6,141 nucleotides of DNA. Origin: an uncultured Bacillota bacterium (GTDB lineage Bacteria; Bacillota; Clostridia; Peptostreptococcales; Anaerovoracaceae). The notes beneath the pieces are model-generated. The model was not told the DNA's origin, did no database searches, and saw only the letters and a list, made by a program, of their open reading frames with translations. The stretch lies in NCBI GenBank assembly GCA_958448635.1, contig CAUDEQ010000090.1, positions 1 to 6,141 on the forward strand, read 5' to 3'. Of the stretch, positions 1 through 6,141 are shown piece by piece (position 1 is the first letter of the stretch; each line of letters begins with the position of its first letter). The translations under genes were made by a program, and so were the position numbers.

Positions 1-17
1 GTGAATAAAGAAAATTA

Positions 18-35
18 TCAAAACAGCTGTATTTA
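18..35. repeat. Imperfect dyad symmetry just upstream of the gyrB promoter
   Basis: The core ACAGCTGT (23-30) is a perfect 8-base palindrome. Symmetry continues outward with matching pairs at 21/32, 20/33 and 18/35 and mismatches at 22/31 and 19/34, giving 7 of 9 pairs. It ends close to the predicted -35 hexamer, where a regulator could bind. It does not look like the Bacillus-type LexA box. It could also be chance in AT-rich DNA, so the symmetry is observed but the operator role is a guess. Confidence 0.25.
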
Positions 36-36
36 A

Positions 37-65
37 TTGTATAAAAGGCAAATTTATGCTACAAT
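37..65 (+). promoter_or_regulatory. Putative sigma-A promoter of the gyrB-gyrA-trpS operon
   Basis: The -35 candidate is TTGTAT (37-42, 3 of 6 consensus bases). The -10 candidate is TACAAT (60-65, 5 of 6). The spacer is exactly 17 bases, and TG at 57-58 forms an extended TGN -10 element, which can offset a weak -35. Transcription would start near 72 and give a leader of about 33 bases, too short for a riboswitch or T-box. It is the only convincing promoter seen in front of the three tightly packed genes. It was read by eye, without scoring. Confidence 0.6.
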
Positions 66-90
66 ATTTTATGTATGCTTATAAGCAAAA

Positions 91-99
91 AAGGAGAGG
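91..99 (+). promoter_or_regulatory. gyrB ribosome binding site that decides the start
   Basis: AAGGAGAGG contains the Shine-Dalgarno core AGGAG (92-96), 8 bases before ATG 105. An in-frame ATG at 75 would add ten residues, but it has no Shine-Dalgarno site and lies almost at the predicted transcription start. The start at 105 is therefore preferred. Confidence 0.8.
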
Positions 100-104
100 T
101 CAAA

Positions 105-2024
105 ATGTCGAAAGAAAAAAATCTCCAGCAGTATGGTGCGGAGCAGATACAAGTTCTTGAAGGTCTTGAGGCAGTCAGAAAAAGACCCGGAATGTATATA
201 GGAAGTACGGGGTTGAGGGGACTTCATCATCTGGTTTACGAGGTTGTGGACAACAGCATTGATGAAGCGCTGGCAGGATTTTGTAATAATATAAACGTTG
301 TTATTCATAAGGACAATTCCATCACGGTTGAGGATGACGGCAGAGGAATGCCGGTGGATAATCATCCTAAGCTTGGTATACCTGCAGTTGAAGTAATTCA
401 TACAGTGCTTCATGCCGGAGGTAAATTCGGAGGTGGAGGATACAAGGTTTCAGGAGGTCTTCACGGTGTAGGAGCATCTGTTGTAAATGCTCTTTCAACC
501 AGGATGGAGGTTGAAGTAAAGAGAAACGGCAAGATATATAAGCAGGCCTACGAAAGAGGTAAGACTGTTATGCCTCTGGAGGAAATAGGTAATTCAAGAA
601 AGACGGGATCAAAGAGTACATTCTGGCCTGACCCTGAAATCTTCGACGATGTGGTATACGATTTTGAAACTCTGGAGAGAAGACTCAGGGAAATGGCATT
701 TCTCAACAAGGGAATAAAAATAACCCTCAAGGATGAGAGAGAAGGAAAGAAAAACGAAGAAGAATTCCACTATGAAGGCGGTATAAAGGAGTTTGTAAAG
801 CACCTCAATACCAATAAAGAGCCTATACATGAGGATATCGTATACTTCGAGGTCAAGGATAAAACGAGAGAAGTAGAGGTAGCTCTTCAGTATACCGACA
901 GATATAATGAAATGATGCTTTCATACGCCAACAATATCAATACTACAGAAGGCGGATTTCACATGGTGGGTCTTAAAACGGCTCTTACTAGAACAGTAAA
1001 CGACTATGCCAGAAAGGCCAAGCTACTCAAGGACAGCGATGATGCTTTGTCAGGAGAGGATGTTAGAGAAGGCCTTACGGCAATAGTATCTGTAAAGCTC
1101 ACCGAGCCTCAGTTTGAAGGACAGACCAAGACGAAGCTGGGTAACAGCGATATGAGGGGTTTTGTTGAAACTGCCACTGCAGAGAATATGATGTATTTTC
1201 TCGAGGAAAATCCATCTCAGGCAAAGGTGATCATAGATAAATGTCTGAGAGCGGCAAGGGCGAGAGAAGCTGCCAGAAAGGCAAGGGATCTTACAAGAAG
1301 AAAGAGCGTGCTTGACGGCATTTCCATGCCGGGAAAGCTGGCTGACTGTTCCGAAAAAAACCCTGAGCTTTCCGAGATATTCCTCGTAGAGGGTGATTCC
1401 GCCGGCGGCTCTGCAAAGCAGGGAAGAGACAGGCTGAGACAGGCAGTACTGCCTCTCAGAGGAAAGATTCTGAACGTTGAAAAAGCAAGGCTTGACAGAA
1501 TTCTCGGTTCAGATGAAATAAAGAATATGATAACAGCATTCGGCTGCGGTATAGGAGCCGATTTTGACGAATCCAAGCTAAGATATCACAAGATAATAAT
1601 AATGACAGATGCGGATGTCGACGGAGCGCATATCAGAACTCTGCTTCTGACATTCTTCTATAGATATATGACACCATTGATAGAAAAAGGCTATGTATAT
1701 GCAGCACAGCCTCCTCTCTTTATGACTAAAAAAGGAAAGGAAGTATATTATACTTATTCCGAAAGAGAGCAGGAAAAGCTTATGAGCGAGCTTAATCAGA
1801 AGGCCGGAAAAGCTGATATACAGAGATATAAGGGTCTTGGTGAGATGGATTTCCATCAGCTCTGGGAAACTACGATGGATTACAACAACAGAACGCTTAT
1901 AAAGATAACCTTGGATGATGCGACAGCAGCGGATGAGATATTCACCACATTGATGGGAGACAAGGTTGCTCCAAGAAGAAAATTTATAGAACAGAATGCC
2001 GCTCTGGCAACTCTGGATATTTAA
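105..2024 (+). CDS. gyrB: DNA gyrase subunit B (ATPase subunit)
   Basis: This is the ATP-binding subunit of DNA gyrase, a cytoplasmic type IIA topoisomerase that introduces negative supercoils as an A2B2 tetramer. The protein is 639 residues, the usual Gram-positive length, without the large insertion of proteobacterial GyrB. The GHKL ATPase domain (about 1-225) has EVVDNSIDEA with the catalytic base Glu46 and Mg-binding Asn50, DDGRGMPV (77-84) and the ATP lid VSGGLHGVG (115-123). Arg140 matches the coumarin-contact arginine (E. coli Arg136). The transducer domain has QTKTKLGNSD with Gln340 and Lys342. The TOPRIM domain has EGDSAGGSAKQGRDR starting at Glu430 and the metal-binding DADVD (Asp502, 504, 506), followed by QRYKGLGEM (573-581) typical of the C-terminal tail. 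The quinolone-region residues Asp431 and Lys454 look wild type. The intact partner gyrA follows after 18 bases. ParE is the only real alternative; pairing with a GyrA-box-bearing subunit settles it as GyrB. Confidence 0.98.
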   Translation: MSKEKNLQQYGAEQIQVLEGLEAVRKRPGMYIGSTGLRGLHHLVYEVVDNSIDEALAGFCNNINVVIHKDNSITVEDDGRGMPVDNHPKLGIPAVEVIHTVLHAGGKFGGGGYKVSGGLHGVGASVVNALSTRMEVEVKRNGKIYKQAYERGKTVMPLEEIGNSRKTGSKSTFWPDPEIFDDVVYDFETLERRLREMAFLNKGIKITLKDEREGKKNEEEFHYEGGIKEFVKHLNTNKEPIHEDIVYFEVKDKTREVEVALQYTDRYNEMMLSYANNINTTEGGFHMVGLKTALTRTVNDYARKAKLLKDSDDALSGEDVREGLTAIVSVKLTEPQFEGQTKTKLGNSDMRGFVETATAENMMYFLEENPSQAKVIIDKCLRAARAREAARKARDLTRRKSVLDGISMPGKLADCSEKNPELSEIFLVEGDSAGGSAKQGRDRLRQAVLPLRGKILNVEKARLDRILGSDEIKNMITAFGCGIGADFDESKLRYHKIIIMTDADVDGAHIRTLLLTFFYRYMTPLIEKGYVYAAQPPLFMTKKGKEVYYTYSEREQEKLMSELNQKAGKADIQRYKGLGEMDFHQLWETTMDYNNRTLIKITLDDATAADEIFTTLMGDKVAPRRKFIEQNAALATLDI

Positions 2025-2026
2025 AA

Positions 2027-2032
2027 AGGAGG
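2027..2032 (+). promoter_or_regulatory. gyrA ribosome binding site
   Basis: A perfect AGGAGG core follows the gyrB stop codon (2022-2024) by two bases and sits 10 bases before ATG 2043. With an 18-base gap between the genes, translation of the two subunits can be closely matched. Confidence 0.85.
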
Positions 2033-2042
2033 AGTTTAAGGG

Positions 2043-4562
2043 ATGCAGAATTTGATCGAAGATCAAAAAATGATAGAGCATGAGATTCATGACGAGATGA
2101 AAAACTCCTACATCGACTACGCCATGAGCGTAATCGTAGGAAGAGCTCTTCCTGATGTAAGAGATGGACTTAAGCCTGTACACAGAAGAATACTTTACGG
2201 TATGGCAGGTCTTGGAGTTACTCCGGACAAGCCTTTTAAGAAATCGGCTCGTATAGTCGGCGAAGTAATGGGTAAATATCACCCTCACGGTGACAGGTCC
2301 ATATACGACGCCATGGTAAGACTGGCTCAGGACTTTTCAACGAGATATATGTTGGTGGACGGTCACGGAAACTTTGGTTCTGTAGACGGAGACGGCGCAG
2401 CCGCCATGCGTTATACGGAAGCAAGGATGTCTCCTTTCTCATTGGAGATGATAAGAGATATCGACAAGGATACCGTAGACTTCATGCCTAACTTCGATGA
2501 AGAGGAAAAGGAGCCTGTAGTACTTCCCGCAAGATTTCCAAATCTTCTGGTAAACGGCAGTAACGGTATCGCAGTAGGTATGGCAACATCAATACCTCCA
2601 CACAACCTCGGAGAGGTAATAGATGCTACCGTAAAAATGATAGATGATGAGAATTGTACAATAGAGGATCTCATCAAGATAGTAAAGGGACCTGATTTTC
2701 CTACCGGCGCACAGATTCTGGGGAAGAAAGGCGCACGTGAAGCATATATGACAGGTCAGGGAAAGGTCATGGTTCGTGCTGTTGCCAATATAGAGGAAAC
2801 AGACAGGGGAAAATCTCAGATAATAGTCACTGAGATACCTTTCCAGGTAAACAAAGCAAGACTTCTTGAAAAGATAGGTGAGCTTGTAAGGGATAAGAGA
2901 ATAGAAGGAATTTCAGCCATAAGAGATGAATCCAACAGAAACGGCATGCGAATAGTCATAGAGCTTAAGAAGGATGCCAATCCGAGGATAACTCTCAACA
3001 GACTTTACAAGCATACTCAGCTTCAGGAAAACTACAGCATGATAATGATCGCCCTTGTGGACGGTCAGCCGAGACTTCTCAATCTCTATGAGATACTTGA
3101 AGAATATCTGAAGCATCAAAAAGAGGTTCTGACCAGAAGAACGCAGTTCGACCTCAATAAGGCTGGGGCCAGAGCTCATATACTGGAAGGTCTGAGAATA
3201 GCTCTCGACAATATAGATGAAATAATAAAGATAATAAGATCCAGCTACAACGACGCCAAGGAAAAGCTGATGGACAGATTCGGACTTTCGGAGATACAGG
3301 CTCAGGCCATATTGGATATGAGGCTGGCAAGACTCCAGGGTCTGGAAAGAGAAAAGATAGAAAACGAGTACAGCGAGCTTATGAAAAAGATTGCCTATTA
3401 TAATCAGCTTCTGGCAGATGAAAAGCTGCTGATGGGCGTAGTCAAGGATGAGCTGCTGGAGATCAAGGAAAAATATGCCGATAACAGAAGAACAAAGATA
3501 ACAGCAGATTCCAACGATATGGATGAAGAGGATCTCATCGAGGAAAAGCAGGTGGCCATCACCTTGACACATCTGGGTTATCTGAAGAGAATATCGGCGG
3601 ATACGTATAAGACTCAGAGAAGAGGCGGTAAGGGAATTACAGGTCTTACAACGAGGGAGAACGACTTCGTAACAAGCCTTATCATGACATCGACACACGA
3701 TAATCTGATGTTCTTTACGAATACAGGTAAGGCACATAAGATAAAGGCATATGAAATACCTGAGGCGACCAGGACTGCCAAGGGAACTCCTGCCATTAAT
3801 TTCCTGAACCTGATGCAGAGAGAAAGGATAACCACAGTTATCCCGTTCAGAGATTTCAGGGATGATAAATACCTTATAGCTGTAACTAAGCATGGTACCA
3901 TAAAGAAGACGGCTATATCGCAGTTCGATACCAACAGAAAGACAGGTCTCATTGCCATAAACCTTAAAGACGATGATGAATTGGTCGACATCAAACAGAC
4001 CAGCGGTAACGACAACGTCATAATCATCACGAGAAACGGTAAATGCATAAGCTTCTCAGAGGACGATGTAAGACCTATGGGAAGAATCGCAGGTGGTGTA
4101 AGAGCCATAAAGCTGGAGGACGATGATGAAGTAGTTTCAATGGAGCTGGTACAGCCTGGAGAAGAGCTTCTTGTTGTCACAGAAAAGGGCTTTGGAAAGA
4201 GAACTCCGGTCGAGGATTACAAGATACAGGCAAGAGGCGGCAAGGGTCTGCTGACTTACGATAAGGCCAAATTCAAGAAAACAGGCAGGCTGGTGGGCGC
4301 CATCGTTGTTGATGATGAAGACGAGGTTCTTCTCATCAATTCAGAAGGAATCATCATAAGAATAAGAGCAGATGAAGTTTCCAAGCTGGGAAGAGCTACT
4401 CAGGGCGTGAAGATAATGAGAACGGATGAGGATATAGAGATAATCTCCATAGCCAAGGTCATTCGTGAAGAAGAGCATGCAGAGGACGTAAGGCTTGCAA
4501 AGGCTCAGAAGGCAAAGAAGAAAGAGGAAAAGGAAGAAGAGCAGACAAAGCTCGATATATAA
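2043..4562 (+). CDS. gyrA: DNA gyrase subunit A (DNA cleavage and wrapping subunit)
   Basis: This subunit cuts and rejoins the gate DNA and wraps DNA around its C-terminal domain. The protein is 839 residues. The N-terminal winged-helix breakage-reunion domain carries AAAMRYTEARM with catalytic Tyr124 (E. coli Tyr122) and Arg123. The tower and coiled-coil region runs to about residue 490, followed by an acidic linker (NDMDEEDLIEE). The C-terminal beta-pinwheel (about 503-803) shows six blade-like repeats and begins with an intact GyrA box, QRRGGKG (525-531). That box is the hallmark of gyrase over topoisomerase IV ParC. The chain ends in a 33-residue highly charged Lys/Glu tail (807-839). The start has a perfect AGGAGG site and leads into the conserved KNSYIDYAMSVIVGRALPDVRDG region. 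In the quinolone-resistance region HPHGDRSIYDAMVR, residue 85 is Arg where E. coli has Ser83, while the partner acidic residue is kept (Asp89, E. coli Asp87). The stop is doubled (TAATAA). Confidence 0.98.
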   Translation: MQNLIEDQKMIEHEIHDEMKNSYIDYAMSVIVGRALPDVRDGLKPVHRRILYGMAGLGVTPDKPFKKSARIVGEVMGKYHPHGDRSIYDAMVRLAQDFSTRYMLVDGHGNFGSVDGDGAAAMRYTEARMSPFSLEMIRDIDKDTVDFMPNFDEEEKEPVVLPARFPNLLVNGSNGIAVGMATSIPPHNLGEVIDATVKMIDDENCTIEDLIKIVKGPDFPTGAQILGKKGAREAYMTGQGKVMVRAVANIEETDRGKSQIIVTEIPFQVNKARLLEKIGELVRDKRIEGISAIRDESNRNGMRIVIELKKDANPRITLNRLYKHTQLQENYSMIMIALVDGQPRLLNLYEILEEYLKHQKEVLTRRTQFDLNKAGARAHILEGLRIALDNIDEIIKIIRSSYNDAKEKLMDRFGLSEIQAQAILDMRLARLQGLEREKIENEYSELMKKIAYYNQLLADEKLLMGVVKDELLEIKEKYADNRRTKITADSNDMDEEDLIEEKQVAITLTHLGYLKRISADTYKTQRRGGKGITGLTTRENDFVTSLIMTSTHDNLMFFTNTGKAHKIKAYEIPEATRTAKGTPAINFLNLMQRERITTVIPFRDFRDDKYLIAVTKHGTIKKTAISQFDTNRKTGLIAINLKDDDELVDIKQTSGNDNVIIITRNGKCISFSEDDVRPMGRIAGGVRAIKLEDDDEVVSMELVQPGEELLVVTEKGFGKRTPVEDYKIQARGGKGLLTYDKAKFKKTGRLVGAIVVDDEDEVLLINSEGIIIRIRADEVSKLGRATQGVKIMRTDEDIEIISIAKVIREEEHAEDVRLAKAQKAKKKEEKEEEQTKLDI

Positions 4563-4584
4563 TAAAATATGAGGAGATGAAACG

Positions 4585-5568
4585 ATGAAACGTGTTTTTT
4601 CAGGCGTTCAGCCTACCGGAAATATTCATATAGGAAATTATCTTGGAGCATTGAAACAGTTTGTTGAGCTGCAGGATGACAACGAGTGCATATACTGTAT
4701 CGTTGATCTTCACTCAATAACCGTTCCTCAGGACCCCAAGGAGTTGAGAAAGCATATACTCGATGTAGCGGCTCTTTACATGGCGGTAGGTATAGATCCG
4801 AAGAAGTCAATAATATTCGTTCAGTCCGATGTTCCCGGACATGCGGAGCTTTCATGGATTCTTACCTGCAATTCGTATACGGGAGAGCTGAGCAGAATGA
4901 CGCAGTTTAAGGATAAAAGCAAGGGAAGAGAATCTGCACCTGCAGGGCTTTTCACATATCCTATCCTCATGGCTGCAGATATTCTTCTTTATGATACCAA
5001 TATCGTTCCAGTGGGAAACGATCAGAAGCAGCATATCGAGCTTTGCAGAGATATCGCTATCAGAGTCAATAACACCATAAAGAAGAATACATTTGTAGTT
5101 CCTGACGGAAGATTCCTGAAGGCAGGCGCACGTATAATGGCTCTTGATGATCCTACCTCCAAGATGAGCAAGAGCGCAGAGAACATACACAGCAGGATAT
5201 CCCTTCTTGATGAAGACGGTAAGATTAAGAAATCGATAATGAGATCAACGACCGATTCAGACGGGACTATTCGATTCGATATAGAAAACAAGCCGGGAAT
5301 CAGCAATCTTCTCAATATCTACAGTGCATTTTCAGGAGAATCCATAGAGGATATCGTTTCCAGATACGAAGGAAGCGGATACGGTGATTTCAAGAAGGAT
5401 CTCGTTGGAATAACTCAGGAGGCGCTGGCTCCTATCAGACAGAACTTCAATGAAATTAGGGAAAGCCAGGAGCTTCTCGACATACTGAAGGACGGTGCTG
5501 AAAAGGCAGGAGCCATAGCTGAAAAGACCATGAAGAGAGTTAAGGAGAATTTCGGGCTGGGATTTTAA
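4585..5568 (+). CDS. trpS: Tryptophanyl-tRNA synthetase
   Basis: TrpS is a class I aminoacyl-tRNA synthetase that activates tryptophan with ATP and loads it on tRNA-Trp in the cytoplasm. The 327-residue length is normal for a bacterial TrpS. The Rossmann fold opens with FSGVQPTGNIHIGNYLG, holding the HIGH-type signature HIGN (15-18). MAADILLY includes Asp132, which matches the tryptophan-recognising aspartate of bacterial enzymes. VPVGNDQKQHIEL (141-153) is the family motif before the anticodon-side helices, and KMSKS (193-197) is the perfect second ATP signature. The C-terminal helical part contacts the anticodon. The start has GAGGAG (4571-4576) 8 bases upstream. The gene begins 22 bases after the gyrA stop with no terminator or leader between, so it is probably co-transcribed with gyrase. 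No T-box or tryptophan attenuator can fit there. Nothing suggests an indolmycin-resistant second copy, but one copy alone cannot exclude that. Confidence 0.97.
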   Translation: MKRVFSGVQPTGNIHIGNYLGALKQFVELQDDNECIYCIVDLHSITVPQDPKELRKHILDVAALYMAVGIDPKKSIIFVQSDVPGHAELSWILTCNSYTGELSRMTQFKDKSKGRESAPAGLFTYPILMAADILLYDTNIVPVGNDQKQHIELCRDIAIRVNNTIKKNTFVVPDGRFLKAGARIMALDDPTSKMSKSAENIHSRISLLDEDGKIKKSIMRSTTDSDGTIRFDIENKPGISNLLNIYSAFSGESIEDIVSRYEGSGYGDFKKDLVGITQEALAPIRQNFNEIRESQELLDILKDGAEKAGAIAEKTMKRVKENFGLGF

Positions 5569-5597
5569 AAGTACAATGTATACTTGCTGAAAACATA

Positions 5598-5626
5598 TTG
5601 ATTTTCTCCCTTTTAAAGACTAAACT
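5598..5626 (+). promoter_or_regulatory. Possible sigma-A promoter for the thioesterase gene
   Basis: TTGATT (5598-5603, 4 of 6 consensus) and TAAACT (5621-5626, 4 of 6) are separated by exactly 17 bases. The start point would be near 5633, giving a leader of about 28 bases, similar to the gyrB leader. A rival -10, TATACT (5579-5584), has the better hexamer but no recognisable -35 at the right distance. No strong terminator precedes it, so read-through from trpS is also likely. Confidence 0.4.
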
Positions 5627-5653
5627 CAAGGCAATAAGCTTTAAGAGAGGGGG
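5605..5653 (+). promoter_or_regulatory. Hairpin that can hide the thioesterase Shine-Dalgarno site
   Basis: The left arm 5605-5618 (TCTCCCTTTTAAAG) pairs with the right arm 5639-5653 (CTTTAAGAGAGGGGG). By hand this gives 14 base pairs, three of them G-U, with one bulged A at 5648 and a 20-base loop. The right arm contains the ribosome binding site (5645-5653) of the gene starting at 5661. A smaller alternative, GAGA (5645-5648) with TCTC (5655-5658), would leave the G-tract in its loop. The pairing is visible in the sequence; a regulatory effect is inference. The U-rich tract needed for a terminator is absent after the right arm. Confidence 0.45.
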
Positions 5654-5660
5654 TTCTCAT

Positions 5661-6083
5661 ATGAAAGAATTCAAAATTTCGCACCTGGTAAAGTCTGAGG
5701 ACTTGAATCATCATGGTACGCTGTTCGCAGGAAGAACGACAGAATGGCTGGTAGAAGCAGGATTTATCACAGCAGCGGCAGAGCATGGAAGACCGCAGGA
5801 TGTATTGTGTGTCAATGTACACGGATTTACATTTAAAAAGCCTGTGCAAAAGGGTGATATTCTGACGATATACGGCCGTATAGTGAAAGCAGGCAATACG
5901 AGTCTTATGGTACATGTTAAGGCAACGTGCGAGATCGCAAAAAGCCAGAATGTTGAAGGCTTCATTACCTTCGTATGTGTAGAACCGGACACAAAGAAAA
6001 AGAGACCGCATGGTATCGTTCTCGATGAACCGGAAAACGAAGAAGAAGCAATACTTAGAGAACGTGCACTTCAGATTGTATAG
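5661..6083 (+). CDS. Hotdog-fold acyl-CoA thioesterase family protein
   Basis: This 140-residue cytoplasmic protein resembles the YciA/ACOT-type hotdog thioesterases, which hydrolyse acyl-CoA to free acid and CoA; the true substrate cannot be read from sequence. The conserved segment LVKSEDLNHHGTLFAGR (9-25) includes Asn16 and the HGTLFAG turn at the start of the central hotdog helix, continuing TTEWLVEAGFITAAA. The strand CVNVHGFTFKKPVQKGDIL (50-68) is the typical second family block. There is no signal peptide or membrane segment. The C-terminus (110-140) is charged and probably helical. In YciA-like enzymes an aspartate follows the helix start (as in WMDEA); here the sequence is WLVEA, with Val31 and then Glu32. 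I recall similar Clostridia and Bacteroidetes proteins keeping a glutamate here, so this may be a subfamily trait and not decay. The start has GAGAGGGGG (5645-5653) upstream; a TTG at 5598 would add 21 unconserved residues without a good site. No link to gyrase or TrpS is evident. Confidence 0.85.
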   Translation: MKEFKISHLVKSEDLNHHGTLFAGRTTEWLVEAGFITAAAEHGRPQDVLCVNVHGFTFKKPVQKGDILTIYGRIVKAGNTSLMVHVKATCEIAKSQNVEGFITFVCVEPDTKKKRPHGIVLDEPENEEEAILRERALQIV

Positions 6084-6116
6084 AATCAGCAAAAAATTAA
6101 AGAGAGACCTTAATAG

Positions 6117-6141
6117 AAAAAGAAAAAGCTGCGGATTTCCG
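6117..6141 (+). terminator. Probable intrinsic terminator cut by the window edge
   Basis: An A-rich tract (6117-6127) leads into GCTGCGGATTTCCG (6128-6141). CGGA (6132-6135) pairs with TCCG (6138-6141), and the stem would grow to eight pairs if the next bases outside the window were CAGC. A-tract, GC-rich stem and expected T-tract is the usual layout of an intrinsic, possibly bidirectional terminator. It lies about 45 bases after the thioesterase stop. Only the first half is visible, so this is a prediction. Confidence 0.4.

Noticed and set aside
1..36. Open frame from position 1 to TAA at 34-36 that could be the last 11 codons of an upstream gene.
   Set aside because: Eleven codons in AT-rich DNA are easily open by chance, the peptide matches no RecF or RemB ending I recognise, and the window begins here, so it cannot be supported.
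75..104. Ten-residue N-terminal extension of GyrB from ATG 75.
   Set aside because: It has no Shine-Dalgarno site, overlaps the real one at 91-99 and begins almost at the predicted transcription start; GyrB proteins normally begin close to the residue at 105.
2913..3893. A 326-codon open frame on the - strand opposite gyrA, and a 236-codon one at 1578-2288.
   Set aside because: Both lie wholly opposite strongly conserved gyrase coding sequence and their translations match no family I recognise; they are shadows favoured by codon bias.
4224..4251. Second GyrA-box-like motif QARGGKG at residues 729-735.
   Set aside because: A similar RGGKG segment is a normal part of a later pinwheel blade in Gram-positive GyrA; it is a blade repeat, not a duplication.
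4577..4588. Tiny ATG-AAA-CGA-TGA frame overlapping the trpS start, possibly a coupling mini-cistron.
   Set aside because: Its ATG directly abuts the Shine-Dalgarno site with no spacing, so it is unlikely to be initiated; it looks like chance.
5569..5606. Possible terminator directly after trpS, from AGTA/TACT (5570-5584) or GAAAA/TTTTC (5589-5606).
   Set aside because: The stems are 4-5 mostly A-T pairs without a GC core or following T-run, so they should not terminate transcription.
5613..6092. A 159-codon open frame on the - strand opposite the thioesterase gene.
   Set aside because: The + strand frame has clear hotdog family motifs and a ribosome binding site; the antisense translation is Cys/Phe/Tyr-rich with no domain.

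Overview
The window looks like chromosomal housekeeping DNA from a Clostridia-like member of the Bacillota. Three things suggest this: a GyrB of Gram-positive length without the large proteobacterial insertion, strong purine-rich Shine-Dalgarno sites in front of every gene, and codon use dominated by AGA/AGG arginine and frequent ATA isoleucine at moderate GC (about 45% by eye on a sampled line). I cannot name the genus from sequence alone.

All genes lie on the + strand. A 104-base leader holds a good sigma-A-type promoter with an extended -10 element. It is followed by gyrB (105-2024), gyrA (2043-4562) and trpS (4585-5568), separated by only 18 and 22 bases, so they very probably form one operon. 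After a 92-base gap comes a small hotdog-fold acyl-CoA thioesterase gene (5661-6083). The last bases (6117-6141) look like the first half of a transcription terminator cut by the window edge. No stretch over 300 bases lacks a gene.

GyrB and GyrA together make DNA gyrase (A2B2), which introduces negative supercoils using ATP; all catalytic motifs are present. TrpS charges tRNA-Trp. Its place directly behind gyrA leaves no room for its own T-box leader, so its expression should follow the gyrase promoter. The thioesterase has no obvious functional link to the others and probably has its own promoter.

I found no mobile element, CRISPR array, RNA gene or new multi-gene system. Two points deserve a second look. 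GyrA has arginine at the position equivalent to E. coli Ser83, the main quinolone-contact residue. The trpS-thioesterase gap can fold into a long hairpin that hides the thioesterase ribosome binding site in read-through RNA but not in RNA from the predicted internal promoter.
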